18,516 bases of DNA from Gemmataceae bacterium (GCA_020847555.1 JADLBT010000250.1:1-18516); one strand, 5' to 3'; counted from the stretch's first letter, positions 1 to 7,856 are shown. Translations and numbers: made by a program. Notes: generated from the letters alone by a model not told the origin.

Positions 1-1064
1 AGGCTAGGGTGCTCCTCGCGCACCTGGTCGATCCATTTCACCCAGTCCGTATGTGCCGTCTGCTTGACCTGCGCGCTCAGTCGCGGCAGCACATTCTTCA
101 CGTCGCCCACAATCGGCACCATCGTCGGGAAGTTCTTGCCGATCTCCGCCGGGTCGATGTCGATGTGGATGATCTTCGCCGTCGGGTTGAAATCCTTGAA
201 CCGCCCCATCGCGCGATCGTCGAAGCGCATGCCCACGCCGATGATGACGTCCGCCTGATCTGCTGCCATGTTCGCGTAGTACATGCCATGCATGCCCAGG
301 AAGCCGTAGCTCAAGGAGTGCGACTCGGGAAAGCCGCCGATGCCCAGAAAGGTCGTGATCACCGGAATCTGCGCCCGCTCGGCGAATTCCACCAGCTCCC
401 GCTGCGCGTCACCCCAGACCACCCCGTGCCCAGCGATGATGAGCGGCCGCCGCGCCTGGTCGATCAGGTCCGCCGCCCGGCGGATCATCCCGGCGTGCCC
501 CTCCGTCGTCGGCTTGTAGCCCCGCAGGCTCACCTGCTCCGGCCATTCAAACTCCGCGTCTTCCTGGAAGACGTCCTTCGGTATGTCGACGAGGACGGGG
601 CCCGGCCGCCCCGTACGCGCGATGTGCGCCGCCTCGCGCACTGACAGTGCGATCTCGCTTGCGTTCATCACCAGATAGTTGTGCTTGGTGATCGAATGCG
701 TGATCCCGGTGATGTCGGCCTCCTGGAAGCCGTCCTTCCCGAGGAGCGCGCGCGCCACGTTGCCCGTCAGCGCAAACACGGGCGTCGAGTCCATCCACGC
801 TGTGCAGATCCCGGTGACCAGGTTCGTCGCTCCCGGCCCACTCGTGCCCAGGCATACGCCCATGCGCCCGCTCGCGCGCGCGTAGCCGTCGGCCCTGTGC
901 GCCGCACCCTGCTCGTGCCTCACGAGGATGTGTCGGATGCCCGGATACTGGGGCAGCGTGTCGTAGAGGGGGAGCACCACGCCTCCGGGGTAGCCGAAGA
1001 TCGTGTTCACCCCCTCACGCTGGAGGGACTCCAGCGTGATCTGTGCGCCGGTCAAGCGCGCCAT
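1..1064 (-). CDS. ilvB: Acetolactate synthase large subunit (partial, C-terminus beyond window)
   Basis: ThDP-dependent acetohydroxyacid synthase, the first common step of valine, leucine and isoleucine synthesis: it condenses two pyruvates, or pyruvate with 2-oxobutyrate. About 354 residues are visible of the roughly 570-600 usual for the family, covering the N-terminal pyrimidine-binding domain and most of the central domain. I read GYPGG at residues 24-28, the ThDP-activating glutamate E51 in RHEQGAAHRADGYA, then GTSGPGATN, GRPGPVLVDIPKD, and a central-domain stretch with RFDDR and HIDIDPAEIGKN. The ATG was chosen because family homology begins at once (MARLTGAQI) and an AAGGA lies about 10 nt upstream. 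The frame stays open to the left edge. The neighbouring ilvN/ilvC would lie outside. Other ThDP enzymes (glyoxylate carboligase, pyruvate oxidase) are less likely given the central-domain motifs. Confidence 0.93.
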   Translation of the reverse strand, partial: MARLTGAQITLESLQREGVNTIFGYPGGVVLPLYDTLPQYPGIRHILVRHEQGAAHRADGYARASGRMGVCLGTSGPGATNLVTGICTAWMDSTPVFALTGNVARALLGKDGFQEADITGITHSITKHNYLVMNASEIALSVREAAHIARTGRPGPVLVDIPKDVFQEDAEFEWPEQVSLRGYKPTTEGHAGMIRRAADLIDQARRPLIIAGHGVVWGDAQRELVEFAERAQIPVITTFLGIGGFPESHSLSYGFLGMHGMYYANMAADQADVIIGVGMRFDDRAMGRFKDFNPTAKIIHIDIDPAEIGKNFPTMVPIVGDVKNVLPRLSAQVKQTAHTDWVKWIDQVREEHPS

Positions 1065-1242
1065 AGGTCTCGGTCCTTCACCACGGCCGGAGATTTGTGC
1101 CCGGCGGGGACCCCGGTTGGGGCCGCCGGTGCCCGCCACGCCCTGCGGTCGTGGCTGTCCGCCGCCGACCGTGGGCCGGACAGGCGGACTCCAGGCAAAG
1201 AGGGCACGGCCGGTAAGCCGCTCCCTCCGACGGAGCCGTAGT
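1065..1242 (-). promoter_or_regulatory. Structured 5' leader of ilvB, possible attenuator
   Basis: About 178 nt separate the inferred transcription start from the ilvB ATG. The RNA (minus sense) can form a strong stem with arms CCGGCGG-CCCC and GGGG-(UCC bulge)-CCGCCGG around an AACC loop. Upstream of it lie two mutually exclusive short stems that share the segment GCCACGACCG: CGGUCG with CGACCG, or GCCACG with CGUGGC. A GUCCGCC/GGCGGAC pairing also competes with them. Branched-chain biosynthetic genes are often attenuated, so this is a candidate control region. I found no T-box consensus, no leader peptide rich in Ile/Leu/Val codons and no U-tract, so the mechanism is unassigned. Confidence 0.35.
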
Positions 1243-1248
1243 CCTTGC

Positions 1249-1278
1249 AGAATACGACCGATTTCGGCGTTACGTGAA
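1249..1278 (-). promoter_or_regulatory. Predicted sigma-70-type promoter of ilvB
   Basis: On the minus strand a -10-like TATTCT lies 18 bp downstream of a -35-like TTCACG (four of six matches to TTGACA). It sits just past the pgi/pmi 3' hairpin, so ilvB probably has its own promoter rather than depending only on read-through from the metK-mannose genes. This is motif matching only. Confidence 0.4.
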
Positions 1279-1282
1279 GCCC

Positions 1283-1303
1283 GCCGGCGGAATCTTCGCC
1301 GGC
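1283..1303 (-). terminator. Stem-loop downstream of pgi/pmi
   Basis: A perfect 7-bp inverted repeat (GCCGGCG / CGCCGGC) with a 7-nt loop begins 12 nt after the pgi/pmi stop codon. There is no U-tract on the minus strand, so it is either a weak terminator or a 3'-end stabiliser for the upstream transcript. Confidence 0.35.
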
Positions 1304-1314
1304 AAAGTCGTCGC

Positions 1315-2370
1315 TTAACCCGCCAGTGCCGCCCGCAGTCGCTCGATCTGCGGGATCGGCGTTGGATCAACGCCGTTCGCGAGCGCCAGGTAGCATGAGA
1401 CATAATCGCCCCAGGCGGTGCCCACGAGCAGCTGTTCCAGCGGCCGCGCCCCGCCGACGTCGACGCGGTGCACGGGAATGCCCGTCTCGGCGAACTCCTG
1501 CGCTATCGCCTCGAAGCGCCGTCGGATGCGCGCGTCGTACAACGCCGATTCGAGCGTCACCAGCGCAAGCCCCTTCGCCCCCTCCGCCGCCGTCCCCAGG
1601 CCAACGATCAGGTTGTGGCCAGCCTCGGGCAGGGCCTCGGCTGCGCCCAGCACCTTACCGTTCTCGGCCAGCTGGTTCTTGAAGCGTGCGGCCACGGGCG
1701 CCAGGCTCTCCGCGCCGAGCACCAGCGCGACCCGCCCCTGGAGCGCGGCGCCGACCTGCTTCGCCCTGTTCGCCGCCGCTGGCACGGCCGGCACCAGCCC
1801 CGCGGCGACCGCCGCATGGGCTGCCGCCGCGCCCTCCACCTCCTCGGTCGTGATCGAGCAGAGCCCCAGGCGCGCGCCCAACCGGAGGAGCGGCGCCAGG
1901 CTGTGAGCGATCGCTGCCCGCGGCGCCGACTCGTAGGCCAGCTGGTAGACTGCCACGCCGTCGGCGGCCGCCCGCTCGGCGAGCCTCCCCCCGGTGGTGA
2001 CGGCGAGGATGGCCGCGTCGCGCCGCCACGCGTCGTCGTAGCAGGCGAGCGCCTCCTCCGTTGTCCCGCTGTACGAGGAGACGACTACCAGCGTCCGCGC
2101 CGAGACATAATTAGGCAGGCTGTGCCCGCGGACGACCGCCACTGGTACCTCCGCCGAAATCGTGCAGAGGGCGGCGAAGTAATCACCCGCCGTCGCGGAG
2201 CCGCCCATGCCCGCAACCACCACGCTCGTCGCCGCGCCCGCTCCGGCGGGCAGCTCCAACCCCTCGGACGCTTCCCAGGCCCGGACGATCTCCGGCCCCA
2301 CGGCGCGGATATGGCCAAACATCCCCGACGCGTCGAGCGCCAGCCGCGCCGGGTCGTCCAGCACGTTCAC
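1315..2370 (-). CDS. Bifunctional phosphoglucose/phosphomannose isomerase
   Basis: A SIS-fold sugar isomerase of 351 aa, the usual size for the PGI/PMI family, interconverting fructose-6-P with glucose-6-P and mannose-6-P. N-terminal SIS half: GMGGSA (54-59) and SSYSGTTEE (98-106). C-terminal half: KNQLAENGK (231-239), the likely catalytic E236 and H252 (in PEAGHN), and the family's conserved ending WGDYVSCYLALANGVDPTPI. The start is a GTG overlapping the pmm stop (GTGA). A longer reading beginning near 2487 only adds 39 residues that are pmm read in another frame, so I rejected it. It is translationally coupled to pmm and supplies mannose-6-P to it, completing a fructose-6-P to GDP-mannose route in one operon. 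The substrate split between glucose and mannose forms cannot be told from sequence. Confidence 0.9.
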   Translation of the reverse strand: MNVLDDPARLALDASGMFGHIRAVGPEIVRAWEASEGLELPAGAGAATSVVVAGMGGSATAGDYFAALCTISAEVPVAVVRGHSLPNYVSARTLVVVSSYSGTTEEALACYDDAWRRDAAILAVTTGGRLAERAAADGVAVYQLAYESAPRAAIAHSLAPLLRLGARLGLCSITTEEVEGAAAAHAAVAAGLVPAVPAAANRAKQVGAALQGRVALVLGAESLAPVAARFKNQLAENGKVLGAAEALPEAGHNLIVGLGTAAEGAKGLALVTLESALYDARIRRRFEAIAQEFAETGIPVHRVDVGGARPLEQLLVGTAWGDYVSCYLALANGVDPTPIPQIERLRAALAG

Positions 2371-3785
2371 TCGACGCCCGCCAGCGTCTTCCCTGCCGCC
2401 AGCACGGGCGTCACCAGTGCCCTGTCCGTCACCTCGGTGTAGATCCGCAGCAACGGCTCCGTCCCCGAGAGGCGCAGCAGCAGCCACCCCTCGGGGATGA
2501 ACCAGCGCCAGCCGTCCGTGCGGTCCGCAGAGACGACCGGCCTCCCGGCGACTTCGCGCGGTGCTGCCGCGTCGAGCCTCGCCTTCACTTCGGCGTTCGT
2601 GCCGGGCGCGAGGTCGAAGTCGAGCCGCTCATAGAAATGCGGCCCGGTGATGGCGAACACCTCGGCCAGAAGCGCCGACGGCGGCCGGCCGGTGGCAGCC
2701 ACGTAGTCGAGCAGGAAGAGCCCGGCGAGCAGTCCATCCCGCTCCGGGAGGTGCCCGCGAAAACCGTACCCGCCGCTCTCCTCGCCACCGATCAGCGCGT
2801 CTTCCTGCATCATCAGCGGGCCGATATGCTTGAAGCCGACGGGCGTTTCATGCACCGGCACCTCGTAATGTCGCGCCAGCAACGCGGCCATGTTCGTCGT
2901 CGTCACCGACTTCACGACCGGACCGCGCAGGCGGCGCTCACCGAGCAGATAGTTCACCAGCAGGGCGAACGTCCGCAGCTGATCGACGTACACGCCGCCT
3001 TCGTCGACGAGCCCCACGCGGTCGGCGTCCCCGTCGTTGGCGATGCCGAGGCTGAAACCGCCGCCCGCCACCAGTGCCAGAAACTCTCCCAGGTTCGCCT
3101 CGATCGGCTCCGGCGCCCGAATCCCGGGGAAGAGGGGGTTGCGCTCGGTGTGGATCTCCCGCACCCGCGTCGCCCCGCCGTCGAGGATCTGCGCCAGCAG
3201 GCCGGCTCCGGCGCCGTACATCGGGTCCAGCGCCACGTTCATCCCGGCCCCCCGGATGCGCCCCACGTCCACCTGTCGCTCAAGGCCCGCCAGATACCCC
3301 GGCACAGGGTCGAAGCGCGCGATCGCGTCGTCGTCGGCCGCTGCCACCCGCGGACCCCTGCCCGCAAGGATGGCCGGCACACGCCGTTCGATGTCCGCCA
3401 CGATCTCCGGGCTGGCGCTGCCGCCGTAGTGCGGCTTGACCTTGATGCCGTTCCAGCGAAACGGATTGTGGCTGCTTGTCACCACCACGCCCCCGCACGC
3501 CCCCGTCTCGATGATCCGGTAGCTCAACGCGGGCGTTGGCGCCGGGCGGCTGGCAAGCTCCACGCGGAAGCCGTTCCCTCCGAGCACCCGTGCGACGGCG
3601 ACTGCAAACTCGTCAGAAAGAAAGCGGGTGTCGTAGCCCACCACAACCGCGCGGTCGCGGCCGTACCTCTCGCGAAAATGGTCGGCCGTCGCCTGCGCAC
3701 AGGCGCCAACGTTCTCGAACGTGAAATCCTCGGCGATGATGGCCCGCCAGCCGTCGGTTCCGAAGTGGACCGGGTTTCTGCTCAT
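2367..3785 (-). CDS. Phosphomannomutase/phosphoglucomutase (alpha-D-phosphohexomutase)
   Basis: A 472-aa enzyme with the four-domain phosphohexomutase layout. The phosphoserine loop is TSSHNP (103-108), with S105 as the phosphoryl carrier. The Mg2+ loop is NDGDADR (250-256, D251/D253/D255). The sugar-binding loop is GEESGG (334-339) and the phosphate-binding loop RLSGTEP (438-444), all in the usual order and spacing, so it should be active. The role is mannose-6-P to mannose-1-P (many family members also act on glucose phosphates). It overlaps the manC-like gene by 4 bp (ATGA) upstream and the isomerase by 4 bp downstream, showing translational coupling. The N-terminal FGTDGWRA sequence supports the chosen ATG. 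The GEESGG loop and the neighbours favour mannose/glucose substrates over glucosamine (GlmM). Confidence 0.92.
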   Translation of the reverse strand: MSRNPVHFGTDGWRAIIAEDFTFENVGACAQATADHFRERYGRDRAVVVGYDTRFLSDEFAVAVARVLGGNGFRVELASRPAPTPALSYRIIETGACGGVVVTSSHNPFRWNGIKVKPHYGGSASPEIVADIERRVPAILAGRGPRVAAADDDAIARFDPVPGYLAGLERQVDVGRIRGAGMNVALDPMYGAGAGLLAQILDGGATRVREIHTERNPLFPGIRAPEPIEANLGEFLALVAGGGFSLGIANDGDADRVGLVDEGGVYVDQLRTFALLVNYLLGERRLRGPVVKSVTTTNMAALLARHYEVPVHETPVGFKHIGPLMMQEDALIGGEESGGYGFRGHLPERDGLLAGLFLLDYVAATGRPPSALLAEVFAITGPHFYERLDFDLAPGTNAEVKARLDAAAPREVAGRPVVSADRTDGWRWFIPEGWLLLRLSGTEPLLRIYTEVTDRALVTPVLAAGKTLAGVE

Positions 3786-4795
3786 AGGGCAGCATCATAG
3801 CGCGCGCCCGCCTCCACCGACGTGCCGGGGCCGACCTCTGCTCCCGCCGCGATCGTAGCGCCACTGCCCACAACCGCGCCTTCTACCCGCGCCCTCGGCC
3901 CGACGACCACGCCGTCGGCCAGGATCGATCCGCGCACCAGCGCGCCCGCCCCCACCGTCACGTTTTCCCACAGGATCGACCGATCGACGCTTGCCCCCTC
4001 CGCGACGCGGCAATCCCGGCCGATCGCCGCAGCACGCGTCGTCGCCCGCTCGTCGATGGCCGCGCTCCCCTCGACGACGACGCCGCCTGCCCGCTCCGCC
4101 AGCGTGGCGTTGAGCGCCAGGTAGCGCGCTGGCGTGCCGATGTCCGCCCAGACGCCCGTGAACTGAAAGCCGAGCACCCGCCGCCGCCGCGCCACCAGCG
4201 ACGGGAACAGCGTCTCTTCCACCCGCACAGCGCCCGGCGGGATCTCGCCCACGAGGTGTGGCTCGAAGATCCAGACTCCGGCGTTGACCAGAGCGCTCGG
4301 CGCCGTTCCCTTCGGTGGCTTCTCCACGAAACCGGTGACCATGTCGTCGCTCCCCACCACCGCCACGCCGAAGGCCGAAGGGTCGTCCACCGCGTAGAGC
4401 GCAAGGGTCAGGTCCGCCGCGCACCGTTCGTGCGCGGCCAGCGCCGCCGCAAAGTCGAAGTCGACGAAGACGTCCCCGTTCAACACCGCGAACCGACCCT
4501 CGATCCCCGCCGCTGCGACCGCGTTCCGGATCGCCCCGCCGGACTCGAGCCGTTCCCTCTCGATCACCGTCACGATCTCCAGCGCCCCGTAACGACCCGG
4601 CGGGTAGGCAGCCGCCAGGTCGTCGTTGTACTGCCCCAGCGCCAGCACCGCTCGCCTGAACCCGCTCCGCCCGAGCCAGTCGAACAGGTACGCGATCGCC
4701 GGCCGGTTGCAGACGGGCACGAGGCTCTTGTGGCGCGTCGTTGTCAGCGGCCGCAGCCGCGTCCCCTGTCCTCCCACCAGCACGATCGCGTCCAT
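3782..4795 (-). CDS. Sugar-1-phosphate nucleotidyltransferase, probable mannose-1-phosphate guanylyltransferase
   Basis: A 337-aa protein with an N-terminal nucleotidyltransferase domain and a C-terminal left-handed beta-helix. Visible motifs: GGQGTRLRP (8-16) with K23 for the NTP triphosphate; LNGD (105-108), whose aspartate binds metal; VEKPPKG (157-163); NAG (171-173); and WADIGTP (216-222), supplying the second metal aspartate D218. From about residue 240 hexapeptide-like repeats appear (GAGALV, GVVVGP, GATIAAG). Lying directly upstream of a phosphomannomutase and a PGI/PMI, it most likely makes GDP-mannose from mannose-1-P and GTP. ADP-/UDP-glucose or dTDP-glucose synthesis is possible, since family members are hard to separate by eye. 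It begins 22 nt after the metK stop with no hairpin between them. Confidence 0.82.
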   Translation of the reverse strand: MDAIVLVGGQGTRLRPLTTTRHKSLVPVCNRPAIAYLFDWLGRSGFRRAVLALGQYNDDLAAAYPPGRYGALEIVTVIERERLESGGAIRNAVAAAGIEGRFAVLNGDVFVDFDFAAALAAHERCAADLTLALYAVDDPSAFGVAVVGSDDMVTGFVEKPPKGTAPSALVNAGVWIFEPHLVGEIPPGAVRVEETLFPSLVARRRRVLGFQFTGVWADIGTPARYLALNATLAERAGGVVVEGSAAIDERATTRAAAIGRDCRVAEGASVDRSILWENVTVGAGALVRGSILADGVVVGPRARVEGAVVGSGATIAAGAEVGPGTSVEAGARYDAAL

Positions 4796-4817
4796 CGTCG
4801 GCTCGACGGCTCTGCCG

Positions 4818-6017
4818 CTACTTCCCGAGGCCCGCGCTCAGGCGCAGGTCGGCCGCCCGGCTCGTGTCCTCCCATGGCACGTTCAGGTCGTTCCTTCCAA
4901 AGTGCCCGTAGGCGGCCGTCGCCCGGTAGATTGGCCGGCGGAGGTCCAGGTCGCGGATGATCGCCCCCGGGCGCAGGTCGAAGTGCTCCCGCACCGCCGC
5001 CAGGATCGTCGAATCCGGCACGCGTCCCGTCCCGAAAGTCTCCACGCCGATGGAGGTGGGGTGCGCCACGCCGATCGCGTACGAGAGCATGAACTCGCAG
5101 CGCGTCGCCAGCCCGGCCGCCACTATGTTCTTCGCCACCCAGCGCGCCGCGTACGCCCCCGAGCGGTCCACCTTCGTCGGGTCCTTGCCGCTGAAGGCGC
5201 CGCCGCCATGGCGCGCTATCCCTCCATAGGAATCAACGATGATCTTCCTGCCGGTCAGCCCGGCGTCTCCTCGTGGCCCGCCGATCACAAACCGCCCCGA
5301 CGGATTCACGTAGACCTTCGTGCCTTCGTCTACCAGCCGCCGGTCCACGATCGTGTCGATGATGTGAGCGCGCACGTCCGTCGTGATCGTCTCTGTGTCC
5401 ACGTCGGGCGCGTGCTGGGTCGACACGACCACTGCTTCGGCACGCACGGGCCGCCAGTCGCCGTCGTACTCGATCGTCACCTGCGACTTGCCGTCCGGCC
5501 GCAACCACGGAAGCTCGCCGCTCTTGCGCGCCTCCGCCAGGCGGCGGGTAAGCCGGTGCGCCAGCGAGAGGGTGAGCGGCATCAGCTCCGGTGTCTCCGT
5601 GCAGGCGAACCCGATCATCATGCCCTGGTCGCCCGCACCTGTGTCCAGCTCCGTGCTCTCGATCTGCCCGTGGCGCGCCTCGTACGAGCGGTTCACGCCG
5701 CCCGCGATGTCCGTGGACTGCTCGCTGATCGACGTGATCACCCCGCAGGTCGAACCGTCGAAGCCGATCTCCGACGAGGTGTAGCCGATGCCCAGGATCG
5801 TATTCCGCACGATGCGCGGGATGTCGACGTAGGCGTTCGTCGTGATCTCGCCCGTGATTAGGACGAGGCCGTTTGTAATCGCCGTCTCGCAGGCGACCCG
5901 CGCCAGAGGATCCTTCTCCAGGATGGCGTCCAGCACGCCGTCCGAGATCTGATCGCAGATCTTGTCCGGGTGCCCCTCGGTCACCGACTCGGACGTGAGC
6001 AGCTTACGTTCAGACAT
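4818..6017 (-). CDS. metK: S-adenosylmethionine synthetase
   Basis: Methionine adenosyltransferase, making SAM from methionine and ATP in the cytosol. The 399-aa length is normal. Signatures: [16 protein letters not shown] at the N-terminus (residues 11-26, with the ATP-binding H16), [10 protein letters not shown] (127-136), and the glycine-rich phosphate loop [16 protein letters not shown] (271-286). All are intact. The ATG follows GGGGAG at good spacing. It lies downstream of a SAM riboswitch and terminator, giving feedback control by its own product. It is the first gene of a likely operon running into three GDP-mannose pathway genes. Confidence 0.97.
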   Translation of the reverse strand: MSERKLLTSESVTEGHPDKICDQISDGVLDAILEKDPLARVACETAITNGLVLITGEITTNAYVDIPRIVRNTILGIGYTSSEIGFDGSTCGVITSISEQSTDIAGGVNRSYEARHGQIESTELDTGAGDQGMMIGFACTETPELMPLTLSLAHRLTRRLAEARKSGELPWLRPDGKSQVTIEYDGDWRPVRAEAVVVSTQHAPDVDTETITTDVRAHIIDTIVDRRLVDEGTKVYVNPSGRFVIGGPRGDAGLTGRKIIVDSYGGIARHGGGAFSGKDPTKVDRSGAYAARWVAKNIVAAGLATRCEFMLSYAIGVAHPTSIGVETFGTGRVPDSTILAAVREHFDLRPGAIIRDLDLRRPIYRATAAYGHFGRNDLNVPWEDTSRAADLRLSAGLGK

Positions 6018-6080
6018 CGTTCTCCCCGTGCAGTAATCGGCGGGGCTCGCCCGCGCGTGCAGGTAGGCGGGGCACGGAAA

Positions 6081-6104
6081 AGCCCCTCAGAGGCGCGAGG
6101 GGCT
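6081..6104 (-). terminator. Intrinsic terminator in the metK leader (riboswitch expression platform)
   Basis: On the minus strand, AGCCCCUC and GAGGGGCU form a perfect 8-bp stem with an 8-nt loop, followed at once by UUU. It ends about 63 nt before the metK ATG and lies downstream of the SAM aptamer, as expected for a transcription-attenuating 'off' switch. Its 5' arm CCCCUC could instead pair with an upstream GAGGGG at 6132-6127, giving an antiterminator. Confidence 0.7.
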
Positions 6105-6123
6105 GGCTGCAGGCTCTCACGGG

Positions 6124-6158
6124 CTCCCCCTCCCCGGAGGGGCGGGCCGGGGCCCGCC
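6124..6158 (-). promoter_or_regulatory. Stem-loops between the SAM aptamer and the metK terminator
   Basis: Two GC-rich hairpins sit here. GGCGGGC-CCCG-GCCCGCC (6158-6141) is a 7-bp stem. CCCCUC with GAGGGG (6142-6137 and 6132-6127) forms an overlapping 6-bp stem. On the opposite strand the first hairpin is followed by TTTT (6159-6162), so it could also terminate antisense transcription. In the metK sense its likely job is to carry the switching segments of the riboswitch. Confidence 0.5.
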
Positions 6159-6165
6159 TTTTGTT

Positions 6166-6250
6166 GCACGCCTGCGCGTGCCGCGTCGTCTTGGCACCTT
6201 GGAGGCTTAACCAGGTTGCCGGGCGCTCTAGGCTCGCCCTCGGGACGCCG
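6166..6250 (-). ncRNA. SAM riboswitch aptamer (SAM-I/SAM-IV clan)
   Basis: The metK leader carries both strands of the clan's ligand-binding helix: GGCAACC (6220-6214) and AAGGUGCCAA (6200-6191). These pair as GGC/GCC and CCU/AGG around the conserved AA opposite U. A hairpin GGGCG/CGCCC (6239-6235, 6225-6221) precedes it, as P2 does in the clan, and GGCGUC (6249-6244) can close P1 with GACG/GACGC (6190-6183). There is no P4 between GGUGC and the P1 3' strand, but a GCACGC-GCAG-GCGUGC hairpin follows (6181-6166). Both facts point to SAM-IV or the SAM-I/IV variant rather than classical SAM-I. The placement before metK and a terminator strongly supports the function. Confidence 0.8.
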
Positions 6251-6255
6251 TTTGC

Positions 6256-6284
6256 ATCGTAGCACCTGCCCTCCCGCCGGGAAA
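6256..6284 (-). promoter_or_regulatory. Predicted extended -10 promoter of metK
   Basis: On the minus strand TGCTACGAT provides an extended -10 (TGn plus TACGAT), with TTTCCC 17 bp upstream as a poor -35. The predicted start falls at about 6250, just where the riboswitch P1 strand begins, which supports both calls. Confidence 0.55.
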
Positions 6285-6298
6285 CAGCGGGTGCCCTT

Positions 6299-6320
6299 GC
6301 CGGCCGCGGCGCGTGCCGGC
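6299..6320 (-). terminator. Possible stem-loop just after the PHP gene
   Basis: GCCGGC repeats pair over 6 bp around a 10-nt GC-rich loop, starting right after the PHP stop codon. There is no U-tract. It could mark the 3' end of the lysR-PHP transcript, but the support is weak. Confidence 0.25.
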
Positions 6321-6321
6321 C

Positions 6322-6912
6322 TCAATCGATCCGCGCCGCCACATAGCAGCCGCTCGCCAGTGCCGCCACGAGCGCGCCGCCGTCGCCGATCTCCCCCTCA
6401 AAGCGCGTCGCCGCCCGTCCAACCTCCGCCGTCGTATGCGCGTCCGAGCCGCCGACCCCTGGCAGCCGGAACCCGCGCGCCAGCCCGGTCGCCGCCACGT
6501 TCTGCAGCCGCGAATCAGACCCGTTCACCGCCTCGACCGAAGCCAGGGCCTCGACCATGCGCCGGTCCACGCGGAGCAGCCCGTCGCGCGCCGGGTGGGC
6601 GAGGTAGAGCAGTCCCCCTGCCTGCGAGGCCACCGCGAACGCAGCCTCGAGCGTCACCAGCGCCCTTGTCCCGCCCGGCACGCCGAATGCGAGCAGGTGG
6701 CCCACGTCCGTCGTCAGCTCCACGCCCGCGCAGACGAAGAAGCCAGTACGCCGGCCGAGGGCCGCCATCTCCTCCTCCGGCCACCACCGGTCGTGTTCCG
6801 TGAAGCAGACGCCGTCCAGGCCGCGCTCCCGGGCGAGGTCGACCACCTCTTCCGCGCGCAGGCTGCTGCACTGGGAACGCGGAAAGCTGTGGCAATGCAG
6901 ATCTATCAGCAC
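6322..6912 (-). CDS. PHP-domain metal-dependent phosphoesterase
   Basis: A 196-aa stand-alone PHP protein. Metal ligands are visible in the family order: DLHCHS (H6, H8), TEHD (E39-D41), GVEL (E65) followed by H72, AHP (H106), and GSDAH (D157, H159). Stand-alone members of this size hydrolyse nucleotide or oligonucleotide phosphates (YciV/RNase AM-like, AMP phosphatases), but the substrate is not readable here. It starts with GTG and homology begins at codon 2. It lies 28 bp downstream of the LysR gene in the same direction, so the two are probably co-transcribed and the regulator may control it. There is no signal peptide, so it should be cytosolic. Confidence 0.82.
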   Translation of the reverse strand: MLIDLHCHSFPRSQCSSLRAEEVVDLARERGLDGVCFTEHDRWWPEEEMAALGRRTGFFVCAGVELTTDVGHLLAFGVPGGTRALVTLEAAFAVASQAGGLLYLAHPARDGLLRVDRRMVEALASVEAVNGSDSRLQNVAATGLARGFRLPGVGGSDAHTTAEVGRAATRFEGEIGDGGALVAALASGCYVAARID

Positions 6913-6940
6913 CCCGCGCGGCCCGACGCCGGGGGCTGCC

Positions 6941-7840
6941 TCACCGCGGCAGGCGCGTCCCGTAGATCTCGCCGAGGAGGTCGAGGAACGCCGCCATCGG
7001 CCCCGACTGCGGCTTGTTCCGCCGGTACATCACGGCGATGTCCCGCTCGACCGGTTCGGCCGACTCGATGTGCACCTTGTGCAGCGTCCCCAGCCGGATC
7101 TCCCGATCGACCGAGAGTTCCGGCAGGAGCGCCAGCCCCAGGGTCGCCTCGACCATCTTCTTCGTCGCTTCGATGCTGTCCAGCTGCATCTGCTGCTGAG
7201 GGACCACCCCCAGGTCGCGGAACAACCCCAGGATCATGCCGTAGTAGCCCGAATCCCGGTCGAAAAGGATCAGCGACTCCTCCGCCAGGTCGTCGACCTT
7301 GACCGTCCCCCGCTTCGCGTACCGGTGGTCCGACGAGACGACGAGCACCAGCTCGTCCTGATACAGCACAATCGTGCGCACGTCAGGATGGTTTATCGGG
7401 CGCCCGAAGCCGACCTGCACGTCGTCGTCGAGGACCATCTGCAGCACTTCGTCCGAATGGCCCGTGCGCACGAGTACGTCCACACCGTCACGGTTGTCGC
7501 AGAAGATCTTCAGCAGCCGGGGGAGCACATACGTCCCGACGGCCGGCGCTGTGCCGATTGTCAGCCTCCCCGCGGTGCCGTCCCGCGTCCCCTCGAGCAC
7601 CATCAGACCGTCATTCAGCGTCCGCAGCACCCGCTGTGCGTAGGGCAAGAACGCCCGACCAGCGTCCGTCAGCTTCACGCCGCGCCCCATGCGCTCGAAA
7701 AGCGCCTGGCCGACTTCCCGTTCGAGCGACTGGATGCGGTTGCTCAACGATGGCTGGGCAACGCTCAGCAGCTCCGCCGCCCGACTGAAGCTGCCGCAGT
7801 CGGCTGCTGCGAGGAATGCGTCGAGTTGCGCGAGTTCCAC
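6941..7840 (-). CDS. LysR-family transcriptional regulator
   Basis: A 299-aa protein of standard length. It has a winged helix-turn-helix at residues 1-60 (ADCGSFSRAAELLSVAQPSL, then an SNRIQSLE recognition segment and LFER, TDAG) and a two-lobe substrate-binding effector domain from about residue 90. The start is a GTG with AGGGA about 10 nt upstream. A perfect palindrome containing GCCATAG half-sites lies 17-39 bp upstream of the start, consistent with autoregulation. It is followed by the PHP gene and preceded by the CBS/korAB cluster. The co-inducer and target operon are unknown; the overall look is of the CbbR/CysB-like group, but no specific orthology is claimed. Confidence 0.9.
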   Translation of the reverse strand: MELAQLDAFLAAADCGSFSRAAELLSVAQPSLSNRIQSLEREVGQALFERMGRGVKLTDAGRAFLPYAQRVLRTLNDGLMVLEGTRDGTAGRLTIGTAPAVGTYVLPRLLKIFCDNRDGVDVLVRTGHSDEVLQMVLDDDVQVGFGRPINHPDVRTIVLYQDELVLVVSSDHRYAKRGTVKVDDLAEESLILFDRDSGYYGMILGLFRDLGVVPQQQMQLDSIEATKKMVEATLGLALLPELSVDREIRLGTLHKVHIESAEPVERDIAVMYRRNKPQSGPMAAFLDLLGEIYGTRLPR

Positions 7841-7856
7841 CGTGTCATGTCCCTCG

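Noticed and set aside
1081..1145. Possible T-box in the ilvB leader
   Set aside because: The segment AGGGCGTGGCGGGCACCG only loosely resembles the T-box sequence. The UGGN bulge expected for Ile/Leu/Val tRNAs is missing and no stem I motifs are visible.
2371..2487. N-terminal extension of the PGI/PMI reading frame
   Set aside because: The added residues are the 3' end of pmm in another frame. The GTG at 2370 overlaps the pmm stop and gives the normal protein length.
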